Below are positions 1 through 5,162 of a DNA stretch of 9,359 bases, piece after piece (position 1 is the stretch's first letter; the number at the start of each line of letters is the position of its first letter). The DNA is taken from positions 1-9,359 of the forward strand of contig DBAW01000003.1 in assembly GCA_002291855.1 (NCBI GenBank), read 5' to 3'. The stretch is from Sphingomonas sp. UBA1000. GTDB taxonomy: Bacteria; Pseudomonadota; Alphaproteobacteria; Sphingomonadales; Sphingomonadaceae. The position numbers were made by a program, and so were the translations under genes. The notes beneath the pieces were generated by a model that was not told the origin of the DNA, made no database searches, and saw only the letters and a program-made list of their open reading frames with translations.

Positions 1-91
1 GTGTGCTCTTCCGCTCGCCCGCGGTTGAGGCGCGCGCCCCCTGACCGCCGGCCGCCGGCGATTGCGCCGGCCGCACCCGGCCTGGCTGCGC

Positions 92-122
92 GGCCGGCTT
101 CCCTCGGTTCCGGACCTTTTTT
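92..122 (+). terminator. possible intrinsic terminator of an upstream gene
   Basis: GGCCGG (92-97) can pair with CCGG-A-CC (110-116, one bulged A) around a 12-nt loop, and six T follow directly (117-122). A GC stem plus a T run is the usual intrinsic terminator form, and this is the longest T run at the left end of the window. It would end a plus-strand transcript entering from the left. The gene concerned is not visible, and nothing in bases 1-91 can be called coding. A second short GC hairpin (GCCGGCG-ATTG-CGCCGGC, 54-71) lies just before it. Confidence 0.4.
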
Positions 123-159
123 CCTGCTTCCGCGACACGGGCCGGTCGGGTGGCGGCGC

Positions 160-188
160 TTGTGCTGACTTGCGTGCCCGTTTATAGC
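160..188 (+). promoter_or_regulatory. putative sigma70-type promoter of dksA
   Basis: TTGTGC (160-165) and TATAGC (183-188) are separated by 17 nt. Transcription would start near 195 and give a leader of about 50 nt. The bases after the -10 are very GC-rich (CCGCCAGCG), the type of discriminator found at promoters sensitive to ppGpp and DksA. The -10 is good, but the -35 matches the consensus only in TTG, so this is a sequence-based guess. Confidence 0.45.
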
Positions 189-246
189 CCGCCAGCGAGG
201 GCGCGGACCCGGCTGCATAGCGGGCCGCGAAGGGCGGAGAAGGGCT

Positions 247-705
247 ATGGCGACGGCTGTGAGTAGCGTTGACGAGAGCGGAAAAACCCTGTTGCCGGTC
301 AATGACGACGATTACCGTCCGTCGGCCGACGAAGAGTTCATGAACCCGCGGCAGCTTGCCTATTTCCGGAAGAAGCTGCTGGCCTGGAAGGACGATATCC
401 TGCGCGAGGCGCAGGACACGCTCGATCACCTGCAAAAGGAATCGCTGCGCGAGCCGGACGTGACCGACCGCGCGTCGAGCGAGACCGACTGGTCGATCGA
501 ACTGCGCACCCGCGACCGCCAGCGCAAGCTGATTTCCAAGATCGATGCCGCGCTGCGCCGCATCGACGAAGGCGAATATGGCTATTGCGAAGTCACCGGC
601 GAGCCGATTTCGCTCGCGCGGCTGGAAGCGCGGCCGATCGCGACGATGACCGTCGAGGCGCAGGAACGGCACGAGCGGCAGGAAAAAATCTCTCGCGACG
701 AGTGA
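247..705 (+). CDS. dksA: RNA polymerase-binding transcription factor DksA
   Basis: DksA binds in the secondary channel of RNA polymerase and, with ppGpp, adjusts initiation, repressing stable-RNA and ribosomal-protein promoters during starvation. The 152-aa product has the family layout: an N-terminal region, a coiled coil (about residues 35-105) and a C-terminal globular zinc-finger-like domain. The coiled-coil tip motif DxxDxA is intact (D71, D74, A76, the same numbers as in E. coli). Of the four E. coli zinc ligands (C114, C117, C135, C138) only C114 remains; the others are T, T and A. Single-cysteine DksA proteins are known from alphaproteobacteria, so this is a lineage trait and not damage. 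The start is ATG 247, preceded by a purine-rich GGCGGAGAAGGG. An in-frame ATG at residue 32 would remove conserved N-terminal sequence. Confidence 0.95.
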   Translation: MATAVSSVDESGKTLLPVNDDDYRPSADEEFMNPRQLAYFRKKLLAWKDDILREAQDTLDHLQKESLREPDVTDRASSETDWSIELRTRDRQRKLISKIDAALRRIDEGEYGYCEVTGEPISLARLEARPIATMTVEAQERHERQEKISRDE

Positions 706-710
706 AACGG

Positions 711-730
711 GGTTAAACGGGCGTTTAACC
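711..730. repeat. perfect 8-bp palindrome after dksA (terminator or operator)
   Basis: GGTTAAAC (711-718) and GTTTAACC (723-730) form a perfect inverted repeat around GGGC, six bases after the dksA stop. G-U pairs could lengthen the stem by two. The stem is AT-rich, unusual for this genome, and no T run follows, so it is a poor intrinsic terminator. It may instead be a protein-binding site for the following pilZ gene. Three TTAA tetramers lie in 713-734, but none pair with the 7-nt spacing of a full CtrA box. Confidence 0.4.
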
Positions 731-810
731 TTAATCCGTTGTCGACCTTTTCCGGCGAAGCTCCAAAGACGGTTTATCCTCTTGGCGGAGCCTTTGCCCG
801 GTCGACCTTC

Positions 811-1206
811 ATGTCCGATGCTGCCGATCATCCTTCCGACCGCGCCCAGACGCGGCTCAACTTCTTCCTCGGCACGGCGATCAGCCGTGCGGATGGGGAG
901 GCGGTGCCGGCGCGGATCCGCAACCTGTCGCCCGGCGGCATGATGGTCGAGCTGGGCGAGCGGCTGGCGGTCGGTGAGCCGGTCGAAGCCGAGCTGCGCG
1001 GGATCGGGCCGGTTTCGGGCATAGTCGTCTGGGCGCGCGCGCCGCGTTACGGGGTGCGCTTCGACCAGCCGGTCGATCCTGACATCGTGCTGCGCCCGCA
1101 ATCGGCCCCCGGCTATGCGGCTCCCGCCTTTGCCAAGGCCATTGTCGTCACCTCGCGCAAGCTGACCGAGGCCGCGCGCAAGCCGCCATTGTTCCGCATC
1201 GATTGA
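811..1206 (+). CDS. PilZ-domain protein (putative c-di-GMP receptor)
   Basis: This 131-aa single-domain protein carries both c-di-GMP-binding signatures of PilZ. RxxxR is R11-A-Q-T-R15, and the (D/N)xSxxG motif is N38-L-S-P-G-G43, spaced as usual, followed by a beta-rich body ending around the VRFDQP segment. PilZ proteins bind cyclic di-GMP and pass the signal to motility, polysaccharide or envelope targets; the partner cannot be read from the sequence. ATG 811 is chosen because the domain begins about ten residues later. An in-frame TTG at 739 would add 24 residues without domain character. Neither start has a well-placed Shine-Dalgarno; the nearest purine stretch (GGCGGAG, 784-790) is about 20 nt away. 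The gene lies 105 nt after dksA, so co-transcription or a separate promoter are both possible. Confidence 0.8.
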   Translation: MSDAADHPSDRAQTRLNFFLGTAISRADGEAVPARIRNLSPGGMMVELGERLAVGEPVEAELRGIGPVSGIVVWARAPRYGVRFDQPVDPDIVLRPQSAPGYAAPAFAKAIVVTSRKLTEAARKPPLFRID

Positions 1207-1416
1207 GGCTTGCTTCTGAGGCGGGCTTGGGGGGCGGAATGGGCGGCGCGCAGGTTTCCGGCCGCTGGCCCCGAGGCGTTGTGTCAGGAGATGCTGGGGC
1301 TGGTTTTGCCGGGCTTTGGGTCGCTGGGCAGTGGGTCGCCAGCTCTGGGTCGCCGGTCTGGTTGCGCCGGGATGCCGCCCGCGCCGATGGGCGCGGGACG
1401 GCTGCGGTCCTGGCCG
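1207..1416. other. 210-bp intergenic stretch without a convincing gene
   Basis: This is the convergent space between pilZ (plus) and the YdcH-like gene (minus). Open frames here have no domain character or clear ribosome binding site. It holds three imperfect copies of TGGGTCGC(C/T), beginning at 1317, 1332 and 1346 (spacing 15 and 14 nt), and the hairpin at 1378-1397. Confidence 0.6.
1378..1397 (-). terminator. GC-rich hairpin downstream of the minus-strand YdcH-like gene
   Basis: CCCGCGCC (1378-1385) and GGCGCGGG (1390-1397) make a perfect 8-bp stem with a GATG loop, 19 nt past the stop of the minus-strand gene at 1417. No T run follows on either strand. It could terminate or protect the 3' end of the transcript, or help stop convergent pilZ transcription. 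Confidence 0.35.
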
Positions 1417-1572
1417 TTACTGGCGGGTGATTTCGTCCTTCAGGCGAAGCTTCTGCTTCTTCAGCTGGGCGATCCGGGCTTCATCGGGCAGGGGTCGTCG
1501 CATTTCCGTGACAATCAGGGCGTCCAGCCCGGCATGCTTGGCTTCAAGGGCGGCCAGATGCGCATTGTCCAT
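1417..1572 (-). CDS. YdcH-like (DUF465) coiled-coil microprotein
   Basis: This 51-aa protein consists almost wholly of one helical hairpin. It ends in the family signature L-K-K-Q-K-L-R-L-K-D-E-I (residues 37-48), with the conserved A/E-x-H-x-x-L-D spacing near its start. The DUF465 family has no settled function; members are small charged coiled-coil proteins widespread in Proteobacteria. ATG 1572 is chosen because AGAGGAGA (1581-1588 on the minus strand) sits 8 nt upstream, an excellent ribosome binding site. The frame stays open 16 codons further upstream, but that part looks like leader sequence. It faces a paralogue at 1770 across a 197-bp shared upstream region. Confidence 0.82.
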   Translation of the reverse strand: MDNAHLAALEAKHAGLDALIVTEMRRPLPDEARIAQLKKQKLRLKDEITRQ

Positions 1573-1648
1573 CGTGCGGGTCTCCTCTGTTTGGTTCCCA
1601 GCAGCACTTTGTTCCGCCAAGGGGGCCGGCGGCCTGCCATGTTGCTGC

Positions 1649-1673
1649 GGAAAGCACAGTAGAACAGCTTTCC
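1649..1673. repeat. 7-bp inverted repeat in the divergent YdcH-like intergenic region
   Basis: GGAAAGC (1649-1655) and GCTTTCC (1667-1673) are exact inverse copies 11 nt apart, near the middle of the region between the two divergent genes. The spacing and symmetry would fit a dimeric repressor or activator site acting on one or both genes, but no known operator is recognised. Confidence 0.3.
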
Positions 1674-1697
1674 TCCGCCATGTCTCGGCCCTATCCG

Positions 1698-1712
1698 TTA
1701 AACAGAGGTAAA
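1698..1712 (+). promoter_or_regulatory. imperfect CtrA-box-like sequence
   Basis: TTAA-ACAGAGG-TAAA resembles the alphaproteobacterial CtrA full site TTAA-N7-TTAA with one mismatch. It lies 57 nt before the GTG start of the plus-strand YdcH-like gene and about 365 nt before the RcdA-like gene. One near-match to a short motif can arise by chance, so this is only a candidate. Confidence 0.2.
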
Positions 1713-1769
1713 TCGCGGCAGGGCGTGCGGCTTTGCCGGGCGAGCCGAAGGCGGGCAGGAGAGACGGGC

Positions 1770-1967
1770 GTGACCGAGGAGGAGATTGAGCGGCGACTCG
1801 CGCTGCTGCGGGTCGAGCATCGCGATCTGGACGATGCGATCACCGCCCTGCTCGGTGCCGCGCATGTCGACCAGCTGCAACTGGCCCGGCTCAAGCGGCA
1901 GAAGCTGCGGTTGAGGGACGAAATCGCGGTGCTGGAGGATCAGCTAATCCCCGACATCATCGCCTGA
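1770..1967 (+). CDS. second YdcH-like (DUF465) coiled-coil microprotein
   Basis: This 65-aa protein has the family pattern E-H-R-D-L-D-D-A-I (from residue 17) followed by L-K-R-Q-K-L-R-L-R-D-E-I, with a C-terminal extension ending LIPDIIA. It resembles the divergent gene at 1417-1572 mainly in the shared QKLRL(K/R)DEI core, so the two look like old paralogues. GTG 1770 is preferred: AGGAGAG (1757-1763) lies 6 nt upstream and the coiled coil starts at once. An in-frame ATG at 1680 would add 30 basic residues with no family resemblance. The molecular role is unknown. It is followed, 110 nt on, by the RcdA-like gene on the same strand. Confidence 0.8.
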   Translation: MTEEEIERRLALLRVEHRDLDDAITALLGAAHVDQLQLARLKRQKLRLRDEIAVLEDQLIPDIIA

Positions 1968-2077
1968 CCGGCGATGTCTGGCCCGGGATGGGACAGGCGC
2001 TGGAATGGACCAAATCGGGACGTGGTTTACCGCGATTGGCCGTGGCGGGCCGGCCATGACTGTGGCAACTTTTTCGC

Positions 2078-2533
2078 ATGATGGCTCTTGATTGCCGCAA
2101 GCTGATGACCGCGAGGCTCGTTGACAGCCTCTATACCGAGGCGATGCTGCTCGCCGACGAAGCGCGCGCCTATTTCGACGAGGGCGGCCGCGCCGACCGG
2201 CAGGCGCTGGAACCGCTGGCGCGCGTGTCCTTTTCCTGCGAGTCGCTGAAGGTCACGACCCGGCTGATGCACGTCATCGCCTGGCTGCTGATGCGCAAGG
2301 CGATTGCCGCAGGCGAGGTGCGCGAGGATGAACGCGCGGAGTCGCGCCGGCTCGGCCATGCCGCCGGCAGCGACGCCGACGCCACCGCGATGATGCCGCC
2401 CGCCGCCGTGCAGCTGATCGCGGCCAGCATCGACCTTTATGACCGCGTCGCGCGCATCGACCGCGAAATGTACGAGGCGCAGCCGATCAGCCCTGCGCTC
2501 GGCCTGATCCAGAAGCTCGAACGCGCGCTTTAG
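2078..2533 (+). CDS. rcdA: DUF1465 family protein, RcdA-like
   Basis: The 151-aa product is a predicted all-helical protein of the DUF1465 type; the segment around LVDSLYTEAMLLADEAR (residues 14-30) is characteristic. Caulobacter RcdA belongs to this family. There it works with CpdR and PopA as an adaptor delivering CtrA and other substrates to the ClpXP protease at the cell pole. Whether this protein does the same is inference, since no CtrA, CpdR or ClpX gene is in view. The start is uncertain. ATG 2078 (and the adjacent ATG 2081) has no visible Shine-Dalgarno, and neither does an in-frame ATG at 2105, which would give 142 aa. It is somewhat shorter than the Caulobacter protein. The disordered C-terminal tail of that protein is not obvious here; residues 140-151 look helical to the end. 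Confidence 0.75.
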   Translation: MMALDCRKLMTARLVDSLYTEAMLLADEARAYFDEGGRADRQALEPLARVSFSCESLKVTTRLMHVIAWLLMRKAIAAGEVREDERAESRRLGHAAGSDADATAMMPPAAVQLIAASIDLYDRVARIDREMYEAQPISPALGLIQKLERAL

Positions 2534-2612
2534 TCGCCAGTGACGATTTGGTCATTCTGGCCAAAACATGATGCTGGCGCATGTGCCAAACCTGGTGCGC
2601 TTTGCAGCGCCG

Positions 2613-3320
2613 TCATTGCGGCGGGGTGCGCTGCGTCACCTTCATTGAATCGAACCATGAGACCAAGTGTTCGGCGATGACGTGTCGCTTCGCAAAGCAA
2701 TCGAACAGGTAAGCCGACCTCATATAATGTCCGGGCCTTGCCACGATTGTGGCGCATATTGACAGTATCGGCGCTTCGGCAATCCGACACTGGGTGAAGA
2801 TATGATCCTGGCCCTGCTGTTCGTAGCTGCACAAGCGCCTGCCGGGCTTCGAACACCAGGCCAATACATCCTCTATGCCGGTGGGGATCTGCCTGTATAC
2901 GGTTGCCCACGCTTCGGCTGCACGCTTTAGGAACGCTTGCGGCGTGTCGCCGTCATTGGCTTCCTGGACCAGCAGACTCATCGTCCTGCGCGGAGCAACT
3001 GGAAAGCTGCAATAATCAGGCGCCTTGGGAGGCAGAGGGATTCGGACGAGCGCGCCAGGCCGTGCGTCGTCTTTGCCGTTGAGGGCCAGCAGAGTTTCGC
3101 CCGGCAGGCACCAGCGCTCGCCCCGAAAGTCGAGGCACGCCTTTTGCCCGGGCTCGAAGGGGTCGGTCGCCGCCGCATCGGCACAGCCGGGACCGAGCGC
3201 GAGCATGGCGGCCAATGCTGCTGGCCGCACGACGGACAACCAGTGGCGGTCGCCCGCATTTTGTATTGCGGGACGCGCACACGAAACGTCTGACCTCTCA
3301 CCCAACCGACATGACGCCAT
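2613..3320 (-). CDS. cysteine-rich, probably exported protein of unknown function
   Basis: No family is recognised. From ATG 3320 the product is 235 aa. A hydrophobic stretch (AALAAMLALGPG) and an A-D-A-A site around residues 46-49 look like a Sec signal peptide cleaved by signal peptidase I; the n-region would be unusually long. LGPGC is not a good lipobox. After cleavage there are eight cysteines, an even number that would suit disulfides in the periplasm, and an amphipathic C-terminal half. TGGAG lies 6 nt before ATG 3320. A later TTG at 3239, just before the hydrophobic stretch, would give a more normal signal peptide but has no clear ribosome binding site. GC content is visibly lower than in the neighbours and codon bias is weak, especially in the first 28 codons. 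This suggests recent acquisition or relaxed selection. Confidence 0.55.
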   Translation of the reverse strand: MASCRLGERSDVSCARPAIQNAGDRHWLSVVRPAALAAMLALGPGCADAAATDPFEPGQKACLDFRGERWCLPGETLLALNGKDDARPGALVRIPLPPKAPDYCSFPVAPRRTMSLLVQEANDGDTPQAFLKRAAEAWATVYRQIPTGIEDVLAWCSKPGRRLCSYEQQGQDHIFTQCRIAEAPILSICATIVARPGHYMRSAYLFDCFAKRHVIAEHLVSWFDSMKVTQRTPPQ

Positions 3321-3612
3321 GATCAACTCCAGTCACCGGCAATGCAGGCGGGCGACCCGCGCATGGAGCGTCAATCCTGCGATTCCGGCAACCCGGCTTT
3401 AGGGCTTGCATCCATTTCGGTGCATTCCCGATCCGGCCAGGATCGGTGCGTTGCCGATCAGCCGAGCTGGTGCCGGGTTTCGAGGCGGGGTCTCAGGCCG
3501 GGATCAGCCCCGACCACGCTCTTGAAGATCGGCGCTGGTATGGACCCACAGGAACAGCGCCGAAGCGCAGGCCTTTGTTGGCGCTGCGTTCGTTGGCATG
3601 CGCGAAGGCGCC
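3321..3612. other. 292-bp intergenic region without a supported gene
   Basis: This lies upstream of the minus-strand exported protein and downstream of the nitronate monooxygenase. Open frames here are antisense shadows or lack initiation signals. It should hold the promoter of the exported-protein gene, but no convincing -35/-10 pair is seen. The mutually exclusive hairpin arms at 3428-3457 are its main structure. Confidence 0.5.
3428..3457. repeat. overlapping inverted repeats with three competing arms
   Basis: CCGATCC (3428-3434) pairs with GGATCGG (3440-3446) around a 5-nt loop. The same middle arm (GATCGG) can also pair with CCGATC (3453-3458, 6 bp). The arms are therefore mutually exclusive. 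It may be a binding site, a decayed repeat element or a small RNA switch; no function is assigned. Confidence 0.3.
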
Positions 3613-3649
3613 GGCTGCTGGCGCGTCGTCGTGCGGCGCGCCAGCAGCC
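3613..3649 (-). terminator. 13-bp perfect hairpin downstream of the nitronate monooxygenase gene
   Basis: GGCTGCTGGCGCG (3613-3625) and CGCGCCAGCAGCC (3637-3649) are exact inverse copies around an 11-nt loop. The hairpin lies 9 nt past the stop of the minus-strand enzyme gene, where a terminator is expected. No T run follows, so it may act through stem stability, through Rho, or as a 3' end protector. Confidence 0.6.
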
Positions 3650-3658
3650 ATGCGTCCG

Positions 3659-4636
3659 TCACCAGCCTTTGCGGACCTTGCCCTGCAACTCGCCCCAGGC
3701 GGTGCGATATTCGCGTTCCAGCCGGTCGATCCGGTCGGCGACGGTCTCGACCGCCTTGACCGAGCCGATGCCCTGGCCCGACCCCCAGATGTCGCGCCAC
3801 GCCTTTTTCTCGGTATTGCCGCCCGAGCCGAAGTTCATCGTGCTGTAATCGCCCTTGGGCAGATTGTCGGGGTCAAGCCCGGCGGCCTCGATCGAGCCGC
3901 GCAGATAATTGCCGTGCACGCCGGTGAACAGGTCCGAATAGACGATGTCGGACGCGCTGCTTTCGACAATGGCCTGCTTATAGCCCTGATCGGCATTGGC
4001 CTCGGCGGTCGCGATGAAGGCGGAGCCGATATAGGCAAGGTCCGCCCCCGCCGCCTGCGCGGCGAGGATCGAATGGCCGTTGGCGATCGACCCCGAAAGG
4101 GCGATCGGCCCGTCGAACCATTCGCGGATTTCCGACACGAGCGCGAAGGGCGAGATGGTGCCGGCATGGCCGCCGGCCCCGGCGGCGACCGGGATCAGCC
4201 CGTCCGCGCCCTTTTCGATCGCCTTGCGGGCAAAGCGGTTGTTGATCACGTCGTGCAGGGTGATGCCGCCCCAGGCATGGACGGCGGTGTTCAGATCCTC
4301 GCGCGCGCCGAGCGAGGTGATGATGATCGGCACCTGCCATTTGGCGCAGGTTTCCAGATCCTGTTCCAGCCGGTCGTTCGATTTGTGGACGATCTGGTTG
4401 ACGGCGAAGGGCGCGGCCGGGCGGTCGGGATTGTCGCGGTTCCATGCCGCCAGCTCTTCGGTGATCCGGTGCAGCCATTCGTCGAGCAGGCTTTGCGGCC
4501 GGGCGTTGAGCGCCGGGAACGAGCCGACAATGCCGGCCTTGCACTGGGCGATCACCAGATCGGGCCCGGAGACGATGAACAGCGGCGAGCCGATGACGGG
4601 AAGCCGCAGGCGATCAAACAGGGGTGGAAGGCTCAT
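3659..4636 (-). CDS. nitronate monooxygenase-like FMN-dependent oxidoreductase
   Basis: The 325-aa product is a TIM-barrel flavoprotein of the nitronate monooxygenase/2-nitropropane dioxygenase family. These enzymes oxidise alkyl nitronates such as propionate 3-nitronate with O2, forming carbonyl compounds and nitrite. Seen motifs are an N-terminal LPVIGSPLFIVSGPDL segment, the FMN-phosphate and active-site loop GAGGHAG (153-159, with H157 the likely catalytic histidine), GSIANGHS (182-189) and GSAFIAT (204-210). It has no signal peptide and is presumably cytoplasmic. ATG 4636 fits the family N-terminus; an in-frame TTG at 4654 would add six residues. No Shine-Dalgarno precedes either start. 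The Rrf2 regulator lies 88 nt upstream on the same strand. True substrate cannot be told from sequence; related enzymes include FabK-like enoyl-ACP reductases. Confidence 0.85.
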   Translation of the reverse strand: MSLPPLFDRLRLPVIGSPLFIVSGPDLVIAQCKAGIVGSFPALNARPQSLLDEWLHRITEELAAWNRDNPDRPAAPFAVNQIVHKSNDRLEQDLETCAKWQVPIIITSLGAREDLNTAVHAWGGITLHDVINNRFARKAIEKGADGLIPVAAGAGGHAGTISPFALVSEIREWFDGPIALSGSIANGHSILAAQAAGADLAYIGSAFIATAEANADQGYKQAIVESSASDIVYSDLFTGVHGNYLRGSIEAAGLDPDNLPKGDYSTMNFGSGGNTEKKAWRDIWGSGQGIGSVKAVETVADRIDRLEREYRTAWGELQGKVRKGW

Positions 4637-4642
4637 GCCATT

Positions 4643-4670
4643 TGAATAGCGCAATGAAACCGGCTGTCCA
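4643..4670 (-). promoter_or_regulatory. putative promoter placing the enzyme start at or near +1
   Basis: On the minus strand TGGACA (4665-4670) and TATTCA (4643-4648) are 16 nt apart. Only six bases separate the -10 from ATG 4636, so transcription could begin at or next to the start codon. This agrees with the lack of a ribosome binding site. The -35 overlaps the inverted repeat at 4662-4675, a likely place for a repressor. Confidence 0.35.
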
Positions 4671-4675
4671 CAGCC
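4662..4675. promoter_or_regulatory. GGCTGT-CC-ACAGCC palindrome, possible operator
   Basis: This perfect 6-bp inverted repeat with a 2-nt centre overlaps the proposed -35 of the enzyme gene. Its core, TGTCCACAGC (4665-4674), recurs exactly at 5239-5248, about 77 nt upstream of the Rrf2 start. The position before both genes of the pair suggests a shared regulatory site, perhaps for the Rrf2 protein itself, but it does not resemble the known IscR or NsrR operators closely. Confidence 0.3.
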
Positions 4676-4724
4676 CCGTCGGCAGCCATGGATGCGCTAG
4701 CGTCAAGCCCGGCCGGCTGCCGGT

Positions 4725-5162
4725 TCAGGGCAGCACCGGTTCGACCGAATCGACGGGCGGCGGATCGGCGAGCGTGACCTGATCGAGGATGCGCGCGGTC
4801 TCGTCGCGCAGCTTGAGCATCACCCAATGGACGCGGCATTCCTCCTGCGTCACGCAATTCTCGCAGGGCTGATAGGCCAGCCGGCTGGCGCAGGGGACGA
4901 GAGCCAGGCTGCCGCGCGTCAGCCGGATGATGTCGCCATAGCTGATCTCGCGCGGTTCGCGCGCCAGCCAATAGCCGCCGTCGCGGCCGCGCTGCGTTTC
5001 CACCAGCCCGGCCCGGCCGATTTCCGACAGGATCACGGTCAGAAACTTGGGCGGGATGTTCTGCGCCGCCGCGATCTCGGTCAGCTGCACGGGGCCTTCG
5101 CCATGGCGATCGGCGAGATGCAGCAGCGCGCGGATCGCATAACGTGTCCGTTGGGAAAGCAT
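4725..5162 (-). CDS. Rrf2-family transcriptional regulator, probable Fe-S sensor
   Basis: This 145-aa protein has an N-terminal winged helix-turn-helix (about 1-75, including the LTEIAAAQNIPPKFL recognition region and the wing residues RGRDGGYWLA). Four cysteines follow: C91, C100, C103 and C109, with H112. The C103-x5-C109-R spacing matches the last two cluster ligands of IscR and NsrR, and C91 or C100 could supply the third. Rrf2 proteins of this kind hold a [2Fe-2S] or [4Fe-4S] cluster and respond to iron-sulfur status, nitric oxide or oxidative stress. ATG 5162 is chosen because the family begins at M-x-L/S-x-x-x-x-Y-A-x-R-A; the frame stays open far upstream but without family character. 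The flavoenzyme gene follows on the same strand and is the likeliest target besides itself. Confidence 0.85.
   Translation of the reverse strand: MLSQRTRYAIRALLHLADRHGEGPVQLTEIAAAQNIPPKFLTVILSEIGRAGLVETQRGRDGGYWLAREPREISYGDIIRLTRGSLALVPCASRLAYQPCENCVTQEECRVHWVMLKLRDETARILDQVTLADPPPVDSVEPVLP

Noticed and set aside
713..734. Full CtrA site upstream of pilZ
   Set aside because: The TTAA tetramers are 8 and 2 nt apart, not 7, and the palindrome explains them equally well.
741..809. Direct repeat GTCGACCTT at 741-749 and 801-809
   Set aside because: Nine bases twice in 70 bp with a common GC-rich word; no further similarity around it and no mobile element.
1317..1353. TGGGTCGC copies as a CRISPR or satellite array
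   Set aside because: Three imperfect 8-9 bp units with no conserved longer repeat or spacers; simple low-complexity drift is enough.
2547..2565. TTTGG/CCAAA hairpin as a terminator of the RcdA-like gene
   Set aside because: Only five pairs, a 9-nt loop and no T run.
2937..3402. Plus-strand frames opposite the exported protein
   Set aside because: The minus-strand frame is longer, has a ribosome binding site and a signal-peptide-like start; the plus frames have neither.
3504..3800. Minus-strand open frame overlapping the end of the enzyme gene and the gap beyond it
   Set aside because: Most of it overlaps the enzyme gene in another frame, it crosses the 13-bp hairpin, and it has no ribosome binding site or domain.
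3446..4645. A 399-codon open frame on the plus strand opposite the nitronate monooxygenase
   Set aside because: It is the antisense shadow of a well-conserved enzyme gene. It is Arg/Gly/Asp-rich without a domain, as expected in GC-rich DNA.
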